Assembly (NCBI RefSeq): GCF_003054445.1
Contig: NC_042506.1
Location: forward strand, 2,239,501-2,303,500
Origin: Pichia kudriavzevii
Taxonomy: Eukaryota; Ascomycota; Pichiomycetes; Pichiales; Pichiaceae
Reading direction: 5' to 3'
DNA length: 64,000 bases
Shown piece after piece: positions 47,847 through 58,072 of the stretch. The translations under genes and the position numbers were made by a program. The notes beneath the pieces are model-generated. The model made no database searches. It saw nothing but the letters and a program-made list of their open reading frames with translations, and had not been told where the DNA came from. Each line of letters opens with the position of its first letter. Position 1 is the first letter of the stretch.

Positions 47847-49844
47847 TTACTTGTTCTCAAGTTTGGTGTTTAACTCAAAGAAGAGGCCATCTCGACGTTC
47901 CAGCCATTCATTTCGTCTTCCCTTTGAAGTATCACGGCTGAGCTCAGTAGCAACCTTCCATAATGTCAATTCTGCTTCTACATGCTCCCCCAGTTCTATA
48001 AACGCTCGAGTAGCTAGCAGTAGCCAGAGAATCATTTTTCTATTTCTTGTTACCCCAAAACAATTTTTGTTGGGGTTAGTAACCACTTTCTTGAGATCAT
48101 TTTCTGACTCATAATATGGTTCGTCCGGCGCAAACAAAAAATTTGGATCGAAGGAAAATAGTAGTTCATATGAGCTATAGACAACAGCTACTCTTTGTAT
48201 TAAAAACCCATTAGCCAAATCACCCATCAATTTTGCGTCTATTAGCTTCTTGAATAGCCTCACAGATTCTGTTAAAAATATTTCACTGGGTGAAATCGGA
48301 GAACCTGGCTTTGTAGTCATTGCTGTCTGCTGTCCAAGCAAAAAGTAAAATTCGGACACAAGTATGATCATCCTTATTGCATAGGTTTTTAAATTGCATC
48401 TTGATAGATAAGAGTAAAATGATGACTCAACCAGGGGGTTAATCACTGTTGAGATCATCTTTAGAGTCAGCTGCTGTGATCCGCTACCTGCTTTTTGAAT
48501 AGCTCCTATTAAGAGAGAAAGTACACTGTGTTCTTGTAGGGAAGCAAGATAAGGGAAGGCATTATCGTTTGTCATATCCTTTTTAATTAGCTCATATGTT
48601 GAGTATGCATTTTTATAATCTCCCAACATAAAATACCAGTCTCCTAGTTTTCTTAAGATCATCTCTGGGGAATTGTACATGTAATACCCTGCAGAACTAT
48701 TGTATCCAGACCCCAAGATGGTATCTTCCTTTTGGCCTCCGGCAAGTGAGGTGGAAGAGGAACCAAAGGAGAAAAAATTAGTTTTGGAACTTCCACCCCA
48801 TTTTCGCCCACCAAAGAGTCTGCCAGTAATACTTGTGCGTGGAGTAACCACTTCTTCATGCCACAGTTTTATTTTATTGTTCATGAACAGTACCAATTCA
48901 CGACTTACAATTGATTGTAAGGGCAATCGTAAAGATTCAAACAGTTCCTGACTTATGAAAATACTACCATCTTCTAATTCATCATTCTCCTTGACACTAA
49001 AAACTGAGGGGTATAGTTTTAAAACAGGGGATTTGGAATCTGTAAAATTTAGAGGAACAACGGTACTTTGTTTCTTTTTCTCAAACTTTAACTCCTCCTG
49101 AATTTTTAAAGCATTCTGCAAATTAGAAGCATCAGATTGATCAAATATGATTAGTATATGCTGATGTATCGAATCAATATCTATCCACTTGGGATATTTT
49201 CTTTTTTCTAGAGTAGAAACCATTCCATCTATATCTTCCTTAAGGTCATCTGCTGATATTACAACCAGCTGCATTACCGGATGGTTGAAACACTCAAACA
49301 TTGATGGTGACTCTGACATGTTCACCAAGGATATCATTTTTAGATAGATGCTATTTTCTAATCTTTCAATTTGTATGTGATTTCGTCTGTATGTGTCATA
49401 GTTCAGCTCGGCGTCATCTATCAGCCTAATGCTATTGACAGTCATTTCTTTATAGTCTTTCAATTCCTTTTGAAAAAAATCCAAGTTAAATAGCTCGTCG
49501 GGATCCACTTGTTTCGTGCTAAAGTTCAAAACATCACCAACGAATCTTACACACCCAGATCCATTCAGTGATTGTTCCTTGTTATTTGCCACACTGGAAC
49601 TAATTTGCTTGTCAAAATTTTCTCCAAAACTAAACACATTTTCAAAATAGCCAAAGAGGGTATGTATGTTGTCAACCTTGCCGAACCTAGATGCCATCTG
49701 ATCGGCTTTTTTGGTACTGAGTGTGGAAACCCGCGGTGCATATGCACTGGTTACAACCTGATGTACAAGTTGTGGTGATACCCCTAGTTTATCAAAGTCG
49801 TCATAGCTTCGAGAACTACAGATCTTTTGAAAAACAAGGTCCAT
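47847..49844 (-). CDS. TRS85: TRAPPIII subunit Trs85
   Basis: Subunit specific to TRAPPIII, the Ypt1 exchange factor acting in autophagy and endosome-Golgi transport. The 665-aa product begins with a conserved N-terminal region (SAYAPRVSTLSTKKAD), contains the RTSITGRLFGGRKWGG stretch with a Ser/Gly-rich loop, then a helical repeat region (MILRKLGDWYFMLGDYKNAYSTYELIKKDM) typical of Trs85/TRAPPC8. It agrees with the S. cerevisiae protein (698 aa) in length and order. ATG at 49842-49844. Confidence 0.88.
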   Translation of the reverse strand: MDLVFQKICSSRSYDDFDKLGVSPQLVHQVVTSAYAPRVSTLSTKKADQMASRFGKVDNIHTLFGYFENVFSFGENFDKQISSSVANNKEQSLNGSGCVRFVGDVLNFSTKQVDPDELFNLDFFQKELKDYKEMTVNSIRLIDDAELNYDTYRRNHIQIERLENSIYLKMISLVNMSESPSMFECFNHPVMQLVVISADDLKEDIDGMVSTLEKRKYPKWIDIDSIHQHILIIFDQSDASNLQNALKIQEELKFEKKKQSTVVPLNFTDSKSPVLKLYPSVFSVKENDELEDGSIFISQELFESLRLPLQSIVSRELVLFMNNKIKLWHEEVVTPRTSITGRLFGGRKWGGSSKTNFFSFGSSSTSLAGGQKEDTILGSGYNSSAGYYMYNSPEMILRKLGDWYFMLGDYKNAYSTYELIKKDMTNDNAFPYLASLQEHSVLSLLIGAIQKAGSGSQQLTLKMISTVINPLVESSFYSYLSRCNLKTYAIRMIILVSEFYFLLGQQTAMTTKPGSPISPSEIFLTESVRLFKKLIDAKLMGDLANGFLIQRVAVVYSSYELLFSFDPNFLFAPDEPYYESENDLKKVVTNPNKNCFGVTRNRKMILWLLLATRAFIELGEHVEAELTLWKVATELSRDTSKGRRNEWLERRDGLFFELNTKLENK

Positions 49845-50160
49845 CCCTTGAGGAAATAGTCTTGATGTTTGATATATCTATGCTTATACTTGGACCCAAC
49901 AAACAATTCCACGATTATTTTCCTATTTCTACTGCATCGTTAGCGCTGTTAAATTCATGTCACCGCGGAACTGATGAACGCATTCCAAATTTTCAGATAG
50001 AGACTATGAAAGGTTACTTTGAGGTTCAAAGTTACAACTATTGTACATAATTAGAATAAAAAATATAAAGATACAGAAAGAAAAAAATGTAATTTACAGA
50101 CAGTTTGAAGAAAGTATCAAAGAATCAACAAACAAAAGCATAACACACCTGCCATTTTAT
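49845..50160. other. intergenic: TRS85 promoter and RAX2 3' end
   Basis: 316 bp between two leftward genes, AT-rich, with A-rich sequence at 50052-50085. No further feature is seen. Confidence 0.4.
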
Positions 50161-53100
50161 TCATCCTTTTTTGACGTTTGGGTTGATAATTTCATCAGGA
50201 TCGACGACGTCCATCATTTGTTGATTGTGATATGTCCGGTCCTCACCAATCAACTTCAAGCCCTCAATTTTTTCTTCTTCTCTGTTAGTGAATGCTACGA
50301 GTAAGAAACCAAAACCGGCAATCAGCATTAAGGTTGCAACCGCCAAACCAAATCCCACACCAACGACTTGTCCGTTGGTAAAATTTTTGGTCTTATTTTG
50401 GATATCGGAATTCGAAGTTGGTATCGAAGAGGGACTTGAAGAAGGAATCGGCGACGTAAAGTTCCCACTAAATACATGGATAGGAGACAAACGAACAATA
50501 TTCTGAGCCCTTGCATCAGAAACTTTGAGGTTAGTAGCAAACATGGCATATGGCGTCCATTTGGTGCCGTCGTAAACGGCGCTTGTAACGTTACCATACC
50601 CATCTATGGCTAGGTCACCGGTTAATAATATGACTTTGTTTTGATGAAAAGATGATAAGGTAGAGTTGAGAATGGAGAGTGATGATATGCTACCATGGGA
50701 CACATCCAAACCATTTACCAAAGACGTCCATTTGGAACCATTGAAGTATCCTACGTAATTTTCACCTGAAACCACAATCAAATCATCCAGAGTTTTGTTG
50801 TTAGTAGTCTCGTCCACAAAATTGAATGAAGTTATAGGACCCGGTAGCTGAGAGGAGTAGTTTTTCATCATTCTAACTTCGTCTTCCTGAGTGTCGTATA
50901 CTCCAATATAACCAAAATCCTCATTTTTGTTCGTAAAATTACCTCCAAGCAGAATATTGTGGAAATTAAAATATTCAGCGTCGTTTATTGTTCCGGATAT
51001 ATTGGGAACAGATTTTTTGACATACAGATGATCAGATTCGTTTCCAAAGAAGCAGATAGTGCTACAATCTCCGACAGAAAATGAGCCAACTCCAATCGTT
51101 GCACCCAGTTCAGGATCAACAGTCAGCTTTTTGAGAGAACCTGAAAAAGTTTGGTTCAAAGTAATTAACTGTGAAGAATCTAGGTTATAATAAGCCAGAC
51201 CGGTGATATTACGGGAATTCAAAGTTGCGCTACCATTAAAAGCAATAACCAAATCAGAACCATTGAAGATCATTGTATCTACTTGGGTGTTATCTAATTC
51301 ATAATGCTCGAACAATGGGAAAGACTTATTATTTGAAATTAGGAAGATATTCGAGCCTGCTATTGCATATCTATGGGAGTCAATAAATGCCCCCGCTGTA
51401 AAACGTGAAGTTGTAATATTTACAGGGCTCAGACCTCTTGAAGTAGATTCGACAATGTTATTAGCAGCCAAGTCAAATTTGAGTATTGTGCCAATAATAT
51501 AAGAAGTATCAACATATTCATCAATCATCCAATCCTTTCTATTGGAATCGAGTGAAGACAGAACATTCATACCCAAGGTGGTTGAATTTGAAAACAACAT
51601 GCTAGCCGTGAAATCCATAATCTCCGAAGAATTCGAATGTCCAATAACGACATACTCGCTACCGTTAAATGTAAACCCAGAGAGATCAGTGATAGGCTGT
51701 GAATTTGAGACATTGAGGTTTTCATTCCTTCCTGTATTACTCTCATAAACTTCAGCTTTTGAGTAAAGGGAAGACTCACCTGCAATGATAAATTCATTTA
51801 GCGGCCCATAAATTTGAGAAACCGAGTCGAATTCTCCTTTGTCAATAGTGAAATAATCTGTTGAATTAATCTTCCATCCCAAGATCCCGTTACCATATGA
51901 TGAGTTGAAGTCACCAGCTAAAATAACGCCAGTCTCGTTGTAAAGCACTTGGTTGATAGTAGCACCATGTTCAAATATAGAGCCTATTTGATTTATGGTT
52001 GTATTTCCAATTGGATTTCTAATATGTTTAGTGAAATTGGAAGCAGAATACTCAAAAATACCGTTCAACCCAATTGTTTGGTTAACCAGTTTGTTGTATT
52101 TCTTTGTGTGGTTTCCAAACACTTCATTAAGTTCAAGTTGAAGATATTGTAATTGAATGGATTGAGCAACCACATAAAGAGGATCAGGATTCTCAGAATC
52201 CTCTACCAATGACATCTCAACACGCACAGGTTGAGTCCCGGTGTCCAGATTACCCGTGTATAGAACGTCATATTTCTCGTATTCGTTGGTTTGATAAACA
52301 AAGTTTTGGGAAAGTAGACCACCAAAACTATCATAAAGCGTGACATTTACTTTACCTCTACTACCACACGAACTGTCCTGAGAGCAACCTGGTGTATTCA
52401 TCAAAACAGAGTACTTACCAGACACTGGAATATTGATGTCATAACTGATACCCTTATTATTTGATACCTGATTCGAAGGTACTTCTGAATATTGGAAACC
52501 GCCTGAACCTCCGGATTTCCAGGACATACCACCTAATGACCCAGAATTAACAGATATATGATAGCCACCTGAGCTCGAGCATGAATTTCCTAAGTTCAGA
52601 GAATTATTAGCAAAAACCGAAATACCCATCCCATACAATTCAACACCTGCCAATTCGGCATTTGAACCATGGTAGTTCATAATTTCAACGCTAAATGATT
52701 CGACTTCGATGGGATTAACGAATGCAAAATCCTGGAAAACATCTGTCAATTCCATTATAGTTTGATTATCATTTGTGAACTTATAATATTGGTTATTTCT
52801 AATGCTGTTATTTTTGAATCCATTTTCTACATAGTTGTGAGTAAACAAAGGACAGAAGGCATCACAGTGCTTTTCTTGCAAATCATACGGATCGATATAT
52901 GTCATGTTCATGATACCGTTCGCCGGATATGTAATAATTCTGAAAGTATTAACGCTTGTGTTTTCGGAGTTTGAGTTATATAATCTTATTTTGGAAGGTC
53001 TAACTTTGGTTTGTAAAGACGCAGACCAAGTACCTAGCTCACCATTGGAAAGCAACCAGCCATTGTTTCCTGTAACTGGACAAATAATATCTTGTGCATT

Positions 53101-53817
53101 TTCACCGACACTCGCAGAAACGTCTTGAGATAAAATTTGGATGCTTTGAGAAATGTCTATAACACCAGTTTGATTTCGATATGATGTGGTATTTGTTTCA
53201 GTTTCGTTAAGCGTGATATTGAGCAACTCAACATAACCAATTGAATTAAAGGATCCTGCCAATATTAGGTCACTAGAACCTTCTAATTGAACAATTGAAT
53301 TTATGGTGGAGTTTTCATTAAACCCTCCAAACGGCAAAGATAAAAGTTGCTCCTCCTGGTAATCATATTGGACAATCCCATGAGTGTCATTAAATGATAT
53401 GGATCCACCAAAATAAAAAGATTTCAAATCTTCATCATAATAGAAGGATTTGATGTCACCTTTTATATTGTTCCAATTTTTCAACTGAACCAGGGAGGAA
53501 TTCTGAAAATTATATATATATGGCTTATTATCAATAATCATGATAGAGGTGGAGTTATTTATCAGCTGCCAAATTGAAGGAACACCGGGGAGTTTTGTAT
53601 CGGGTAAGACCGTTATTGAGTTATTAGTTGTCGAGAGTTGATAGACATTTAAGTCGCTAGCGGAATATGTAAAATTAAAGGATTCTGTTGAATTGTACAA
53701 GGAAACAGCATCGTAATCTCCAATTAGAATAAAATCCTCATCGATAGTTAATGATTGGGATGATCCCATCATCACTGTAATTGCAGAAAATATCTTTGAT
53801 AGACTGTTAAGCAACAT
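50161..53817 (-). CDS. RAX2: bipolar bud-site landmark Rax2
   Basis: 1218-aa type I membrane glycoprotein that marks old division sites with Rax1 and directs bipolar budding. A signal peptide (about 1-22) is followed by a huge extracellular region with dozens of N-x-S/T sequons and Kelch/propeller-like motifs recurring as ILAGDFNSSYGNG, LLGGNFTN, GYFNGSKWTSL. A Cys-bearing segment (CSQDSSCGSRGKVNVTL) sits near residue 480. One transmembrane span (about 1147-1173, VGVGFGLAVATLMLIAGFGFL) and a short cytoplasmic tail with NREEEKIEGLKLIGEDRTYH end the protein; the sequence REEE.IEGLKLIGEDRT is a family signature. ATG at 53815-53817. EMP70 is its immediate neighbour in S. cerevisiae. Confidence 0.95.
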   Translation of the reverse strand: MLLNSLSKIFSAITVMMGSSQSLTIDEDFILIGDYDAVSLYNSTESFNFTYSASDLNVYQLSTTNNSITVLPDTKLPGVPSIWQLINNSTSIMIIDNKPYIYNFQNSSLVQLKNWNNIKGDIKSFYYDEDLKSFYFGGSISFNDTHGIVQYDYQEEQLLSLPFGGFNENSTINSIVQLEGSSDLILAGSFNSIGYVELLNITLNETETNTTSYRNQTGVIDISQSIQILSQDVSASVGENAQDIICPVTGNNGWLLSNGELGTWSASLQTKVRPSKIRLYNSNSENTSVNTFRIITYPANGIMNMTYIDPYDLQEKHCDAFCPLFTHNYVENGFKNNSIRNNQYYKFTNDNQTIMELTDVFQDFAFVNPIEVESFSVEIMNYHGSNAELAGVELYGMGISVFANNSLNLGNSCSSSGGYHISVNSGSLGGMSWKSGGSGGFQYSEVPSNQVSNNKGISYDINIPVSGKYSVLMNTPGCSQDSSCGSRGKVNVTLYDSFGGLLSQNFVYQTNEYEKYDVLYTGNLDTGTQPVRVEMSLVEDSENPDPLYVVAQSIQLQYLQLELNEVFGNHTKKYNKLVNQTIGLNGIFEYSASNFTKHIRNPIGNTTINQIGSIFEHGATINQVLYNETGVILAGDFNSSYGNGILGWKINSTDYFTIDKGEFDSVSQIYGPLNEFIIAGESSLYSKAEVYESNTGRNENLNVSNSQPITDLSGFTFNGSEYVVIGHSNSSEIMDFTASMLFSNSTTLGMNVLSSLDSNRKDWMIDEYVDTSYIIGTILKFDLAANNIVESTSRGLSPVNITTSRFTAGAFIDSHRYAIAGSNIFLISNNKSFPLFEHYELDNTQVDTMIFNGSDLVIAFNGSATLNSRNITGLAYYNLDSSQLITLNQTFSGSLKKLTVDPELGATIGVGSFSVGDCSTICFFGNESDHLYVKKSVPNISGTINDAEYFNFHNILLGGNFTNKNEDFGYIGVYDTQEDEVRMMKNYSSQLPGPITSFNFVDETTNNKTLDDLIVVSGENYVGYFNGSKWTSLVNGLDVSHGSISSLSILNSTLSSFHQNKVILLTGDLAIDGYGNVTSAVYDGTKWTPYAMFATNLKVSDARAQNIVRLSPIHVFSGNFTSPIPSSSPSSIPTSNSDIQNKTKNFTNGQVVGVGFGLAVATLMLIAGFGFLLVAFTNREEEKIEGLKLIGEDRTYHNQQMMDVVDPDEIINPNVKKG

Positions 53818-54424
53818 TTTTCTTAGCTGGAAAGCAATGTAACAATTAATTAAGGACCCAAAGGAATAATCTGCTTTATTAATGTACTCTCTTGGTCTTC
53901 AAGTTATTCAAAGAATGTGATGTAATTGTACTTTTTCTCCCGTAAGAATTAACAAAGGAACGAAGATGGGGGGACAAAGCAAAGGCAATTATAGCAAACA
54001 CAAAATGCAGATCAATGAGAAAGAACCTAAAGTAAATCTAGATGCAAGGTGTAGAAAGGAGAAGGTATATATCGATCCCCCCCATGGAAGAATTTAAATT
54101 TGGAAACACAATAACATCAGTTACAAGACAACCTGCAAGTGGCTGGTCATAATTTTGTACCCTTTGTTTACATTTTCGTAGTATTTTTTTTTTTTTTTTT
54201 GCAGGAAAACCAAGGGTACCAAAAGATCCAAAACATTTTCTCAAAACGGTAATATGCATCACGTGAGCAACGTAAAGGTTTTCTACTGAGCCCCTTTCAT
54301 GCTTTCCCCTAGGATTTTCTTTGCTTCAGAAATTTCAGTCATTTATTTTAATCTACTTTTTTTTATGATACTTGGTTGTCAATTCACATGCATATCTCCA
54401 AACAGTATAGGTTTCCTCTCACCG
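53818..54424. promoter_or_regulatory. divergent promoter RAX2/ITT1 with ATCACGTG
   Basis: Divergent region of about 600 bp. ATCACGTG at 54258-54265 fits the Cbf1-type RTCACRTG consensus. A T run of about 17 bases lies at 54184-54200. An in-frame ATG at 54299 extends the ITT1 frame into this region (see that entry). Confidence 0.4.
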
Positions 54425-55861
54425 ATGCCCGAGGATCTGGATGTAAACACTTTTTATGACATTCGAAGGGAAGAGTTTGAGGCTCTTCATTGTATATATC
54501 CGGAACTAAAAATTGACAAAGATTTCACGGTTTGCACTATCGATATACCCATCCATCTAGAGACTCCATTAACGTTGAGATTTCAAAATAAAGAGACCAG
54601 TATATGCAACCTACCTGCACTGCACTGTCGAATAGAACTTCCCTATGGATACCCGGAATTTGATCCACCTATTGTTTTATTTGAGAATATCAATAGCTGG
54701 CTCGATGGGAAAAACGTGAATAGAATATACTCCGAATTGTACAAGATATGGGAAGGTTTCAAGGACGCTGTTATTTATTCATATTTAGATTATGTTAGGA
54801 GCGAAAGCAGATTTGCCTTTCATTTGTATCTACACGGGGAATTAGTTGTTTCAAATGAAGAAGATTTCCGGTTATTACAATATGAGAACTACAGGGAAAA
54901 GCAAAGGATATTTGAGCAAGGGACATATACGTGTGATATATGTCAAATGGAGAAAAAAGGTGATGAGTGTAGTCAATTTCCTTACTGTGCTCATGTGTTT
55001 TGTAATATATGTTTGAAAGATTACTTCACGCATATCATCGAGAGAGGTGAGATTGAAAATGTGCATTGCCCATCGTTTACATGCACCAAAGAAAGGAATA
55101 AGGCTATCATTGAACTGACAAGGAAAGCCGAAGAGGGGAAAATTGCGGATTTCAAAGAGTTTGATGATGAGTTTTTCAAATTACCTGTTTCTCCTGACCT
55201 AATGAGAAGGTTCCTTTTGGGAGAAACCAAAGAGGAACTGATACAACGGTACATGTCACTGTATGAACAAACCTCAATGGAAAGGTATGCAAAATTTTTC
55301 CCCAATAGAGTGGCCAATTGCCCGAGATCATTTTGTGCCACTACATTCATCAAGAAAGATCCTGATAACAAGCTGGCAATTTGCCCCGGGTGCAATTTTG
55401 CATTTTGTTCCCAATGTCTCCATTCTTGGCATGGTGATATCAACTCATGTTCCATATACAAGAAGAAAATACCAGAGGATATTATATTAAAATGGATCGA
55501 TAACAATGGACAAACCCCCAACAAGCAGACAAGTGAGGAAAGAGAGACATGTTCTAATATCATATACAAATATGGCAAGAAAATAATTGAGTTAGCAGCT
55601 AGCGAGTACATTGCACAAGTTCAGTTTGAGGAGTTGGTCAAATCCGGAGATGCAGACATTACCCAGTGTCCCAGTTGTAGCACCTACATTCAAAGATCTG
55701 ATGGATGCAACAAGATGACGTGTTCTAAGTGCCTTGTGTTTTTTTGTAACTTATGTGGTGACAGATTGAATAGAAACGATCCATATGAACATTACAACAA
55801 TCCGCTGAATCGATGCTTTGGCAAGCTGTTCCAAGGAATGGTACCTGAGGAAGATGGTTAA
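54425..55861 (+). CDS. ITT1: RWD-RBR ubiquitin ligase Itt1
   Basis: RING-between-RING E3 like yeast Itt1 (linked to translation termination through eRF1/eRF3) and human RNF14. From ATG 54425 it has 478 aa: RWD domain (about 10-130, REEFEALHCIYPEL and YPEFDPPIV), RING1 (CDICQMEKKGDECSQFPYCAHVFCNICLKDY in pieces, about 172-205), IBR (CPGCNFAFCSQCLHSWHG, about 320-340) and RING2 with the catalytic Cys in DGCNKMTCSKCLVFFC (about 428-443). An upstream in-frame ATG at 54299 would add 42 residues with a hydrophobic stretch (VIYFNLLFFMILG), odd for this cytosolic family, so the inner ATG is preferred (S. cerevisiae Itt1 is 464 aa). The longer form cannot be excluded. Confidence 0.9.
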   Translation: MPEDLDVNTFYDIRREEFEALHCIYPELKIDKDFTVCTIDIPIHLETPLTLRFQNKETSICNLPALHCRIELPYGYPEFDPPIVLFENINSWLDGKNVNRIYSELYKIWEGFKDAVIYSYLDYVRSESRFAFHLYLHGELVVSNEEDFRLLQYENYREKQRIFEQGTYTCDICQMEKKGDECSQFPYCAHVFCNICLKDYFTHIIERGEIENVHCPSFTCTKERNKAIIELTRKAEEGKIADFKEFDDEFFKLPVSPDLMRRFLLGETKEELIQRYMSLYEQTSMERYAKFFPNRVANCPRSFCATTFIKKDPDNKLAICPGCNFAFCSQCLHSWHGDINSCSIYKKKIPEDIILKWIDNNGQTPNKQTSEERETCSNIIYKYGKKIIELAASEYIAQVQFEELVKSGDADITQCPSCSTYIQRSDGCNKMTCSKCLVFFCNLCGDRLNRNDPYEHYNNPLNRCFGKLFQGMVPEEDG

Positions 55862-56410
55862 TGTTGTACAAGAAAATGCAGACACCAATGGTGTTAAATA
55901 CTTCAATATCTCACAGTATGGATTACAATCTCTTAGGTGACTTGGGATCTTACCTTTAGAAGCCCTGAAGTAGTTTATATTTTAATATGGGAGGTACACA
56001 CTAAACAAAAAACATATGTTTTCAGCGGAGAAAGGTTCGACAGGTTGACAATCTAATGATGCCATCAGTTGTTGATTATCAACGAGCTTTACTGAACAAG
56101 GCTTTCTTACTGTATGTATTTTTTTTTTGTACAATACTTTTATACGCCAGAGAAAGAGACTCTGTACTAGGAATAACAGTGGTGTTTGCTTTAAGGAGTG
56201 AAGTTCTTTTCTAAGCAACCGTTTTCTTCCTTGTGTATATACAATTACAAGTGATCTCTCGCTTCAATGAACGGCAACTAACACCCGTGTTAGTGTATAC
56301 AAACGAAAAACGCGTTATAGGCGTCAAAAAGACGGCTCAGCAAGTAAAAAATCGGGTTTCTTCCCGTTGTGGGAAGGAGGGGCTGCGGAGGAAGAGACGA
56401 AAAGGAAAAC
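55862..56410. other. intergenic: ITT1 3' end and PEX28-like promoter
   Basis: 549 bp between two rightward genes. ACGCGT at 56310-56315 lies 96 bp before the PEX28-like ATG. Nothing else is recognised. Confidence 0.4.
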
Positions 56411-58072
56411 ATGAACATGGGCAAAAAAAAAACTGTTCATGTTTTATCAGTTAATGTTGACGATTCAAAGTTCAAGTATGGGGATGACCAATATCGATTA
56501 GACATCAAAATAAAGATAATGTTTGGGGTGAGAAGGGATGGAAAGAATGCTCACAACAGTCATAGACGAAAGGTGGTGAAATCGATTTCTAGACTATTGA
56601 TATCACTGGTTGCACACGATGATGAGAATTTAGAGTCCTTTTTGGAAGAGCTCGAAGAAAGGGGGAGCTCCTCGGAGGCGAAACGGGGGAAACATTTTAT
56701 AGATCGGATAATGAAGAGTAAGATACTTCAAAAAGCTAGCTCAATTGAGACTAAAGAAGTCAATGAAAATGTTGATAAGGATAAATTGTCATTACCTAAA
56801 TTAGCAACGAATTTCCAGGCATTGGCGAAGAAGTTGAATATAATTAACATGCTGATCAATGAGATACATGATATTGGCAAATGGAAGCATGCCGATAAGA
56901 CCTTGACTGTCTTGTTACTATACACGTGGATGTGTATATATCCATATTTTCTCCTTATCTGCCCGATAGTATTTGCGGCGGGGTACATGTGTTACCAATA
57001 CACATACAGGCATCCGTTAATTAACAAGCCCAGCTGTTCAACCAGGGATAAGAGCCTGGAGAAGGTTTGGGAATTAGGATGTGGAGAAAGATTGAAGCAA
57101 GTAAGGAGTGAGAGACTCCCTGATAGGGGGTTATTTGGGTTTCTGCTAGATGGTTCGGACGAGGAGGAAGGGATGCAAGCAAACGGGGATGAGGAGAGGG
57201 AACGCTTTGACGAAGGAGATGCTAGAGAGATTTTTCGAGATGTAGAAGTCAGTGGGATGTTTGAGGAGTATGAGAAGATGATTGAAAAGGAGGGAAACGA
57301 AAGGGATGGGACAAGAGAGAATACCTTTGGTCTTGAGGAGCACTTTGAGTCCACTTACCACAACCACATACTCGAGAGTCTCTTAGAGATACAGACACTG
57401 ACGGGGCAAATACTAGACAGTGTCGAAAGAGGTGAGAGGTTTATCGAGGAGTGTTGTTCATTTCAAAATGAGAAGGTGAGTACGGTATTGTTGTACAAGT
57501 TGCTGCTTATAGTTGTCATTGTGTTTGTTCTGGGTGATTACATCAATTGGAAGCTGATTACGATTACGTTACCATGGATTGTGCTTGGGACGATACATCC
57601 AATGGGGAAGGTGTTTTTTCGATTGCTTACTGTAAAGGGCGGCAACAACAACAGCAATCACGAGGGGAAGAAGAGGAAACCCTACGGAGAGCATGTGGTT
57701 GAGGAGAGACATGAGAATAATATCCTTGATGAATACCTGGAAAGTCTGGTCCTCATTGATGAGTCTGTTACTGCACGAGAAGTTTATATCTACGAGATTG
57801 AGAGGCTCCATCCCGTCAAGGGGTACATGGCGTTTGGATATAGTGACACGGCGTTTGACAAGAACGACTACGTACGCAGACGGCGGGAGATGCCCCTAAT
57901 GGTCAGCAATATAGTGGACGTGCAGCCACCTGAGGGATGGGTGTTCCTCAATGGTGAAGAATGGAGGGCTAGTTCTGGTGGGAGATGGGAGTACGATGTG
58001 GGCACCGTTATGGAACCATCGGTGTTTAGAAGACGGGTTTGGAAACGAAGGGTCATTACTACAAAGTTTTAA
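56411..58072 (+). CDS. PEX28: peroxisomal membrane protein, Pex28/Pex24-like (dysferlin domain)
   Basis: 553-aa integral membrane protein of the Pex28/Pex29 branch (Pex24 in other yeasts), which controls peroxisome number and ER contact. ATG 56411 is used; a GTG extends the frame. Two hydrophobic regions (about 160-200, TLTVLLLYTWMCIYPYFLL, and about 365-405, KLLLIVVIVFVLGDY...) flank a charged loop. The C-terminal dysferlin module (about 450-545) has VYIYEIERLHPVKGYMAFGYS, PPEGWVFLNGEEW and a closing RWEYD. KTLTVLLLYTWMC is typical of Pex28. In S. cerevisiae PEX28 adjoins SKG6; here they are on the same 64-kb segment but separated. Pex29 is the alternative. Confidence 0.78.
   Translation: MNMGKKKTVHVLSVNVDDSKFKYGDDQYRLDIKIKIMFGVRRDGKNAHNSHRRKVVKSISRLLISLVAHDDENLESFLEELEERGSSSEAKRGKHFIDRIMKSKILQKASSIETKEVNENVDKDKLSLPKLATNFQALAKKLNIINMLINEIHDIGKWKHADKTLTVLLLYTWMCIYPYFLLICPIVFAAGYMCYQYTYRHPLINKPSCSTRDKSLEKVWELGCGERLKQVRSERLPDRGLFGFLLDGSDEEEGMQANGDEERERFDEGDAREIFRDVEVSGMFEEYEKMIEKEGNERDGTRENTFGLEEHFESTYHNHILESLLEIQTLTGQILDSVERGERFIEECCSFQNEKVSTVLLYKLLLIVVIVFVLGDYINWKLITITLPWIVLGTIHPMGKVFFRLLTVKGGNNNSNHEGKKRKPYGEHVVEERHENNILDEYLESLVLIDESVTAREVYIYEIERLHPVKGYMAFGYSDTAFDKNDYVRRRREMPLMVSNIVDVQPPEGWVFLNGEEWRASSGGRWEYDVGTVMEPSVFRRRVWKRRVITTKF

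Noticed and set aside
54184-54204. Long T run ending in GCAG upstream of ITT1, like an intron acceptor
   Set aside because: No donor or branchpoint is evident and the ITT1 frame is complete from a downstream ATG.
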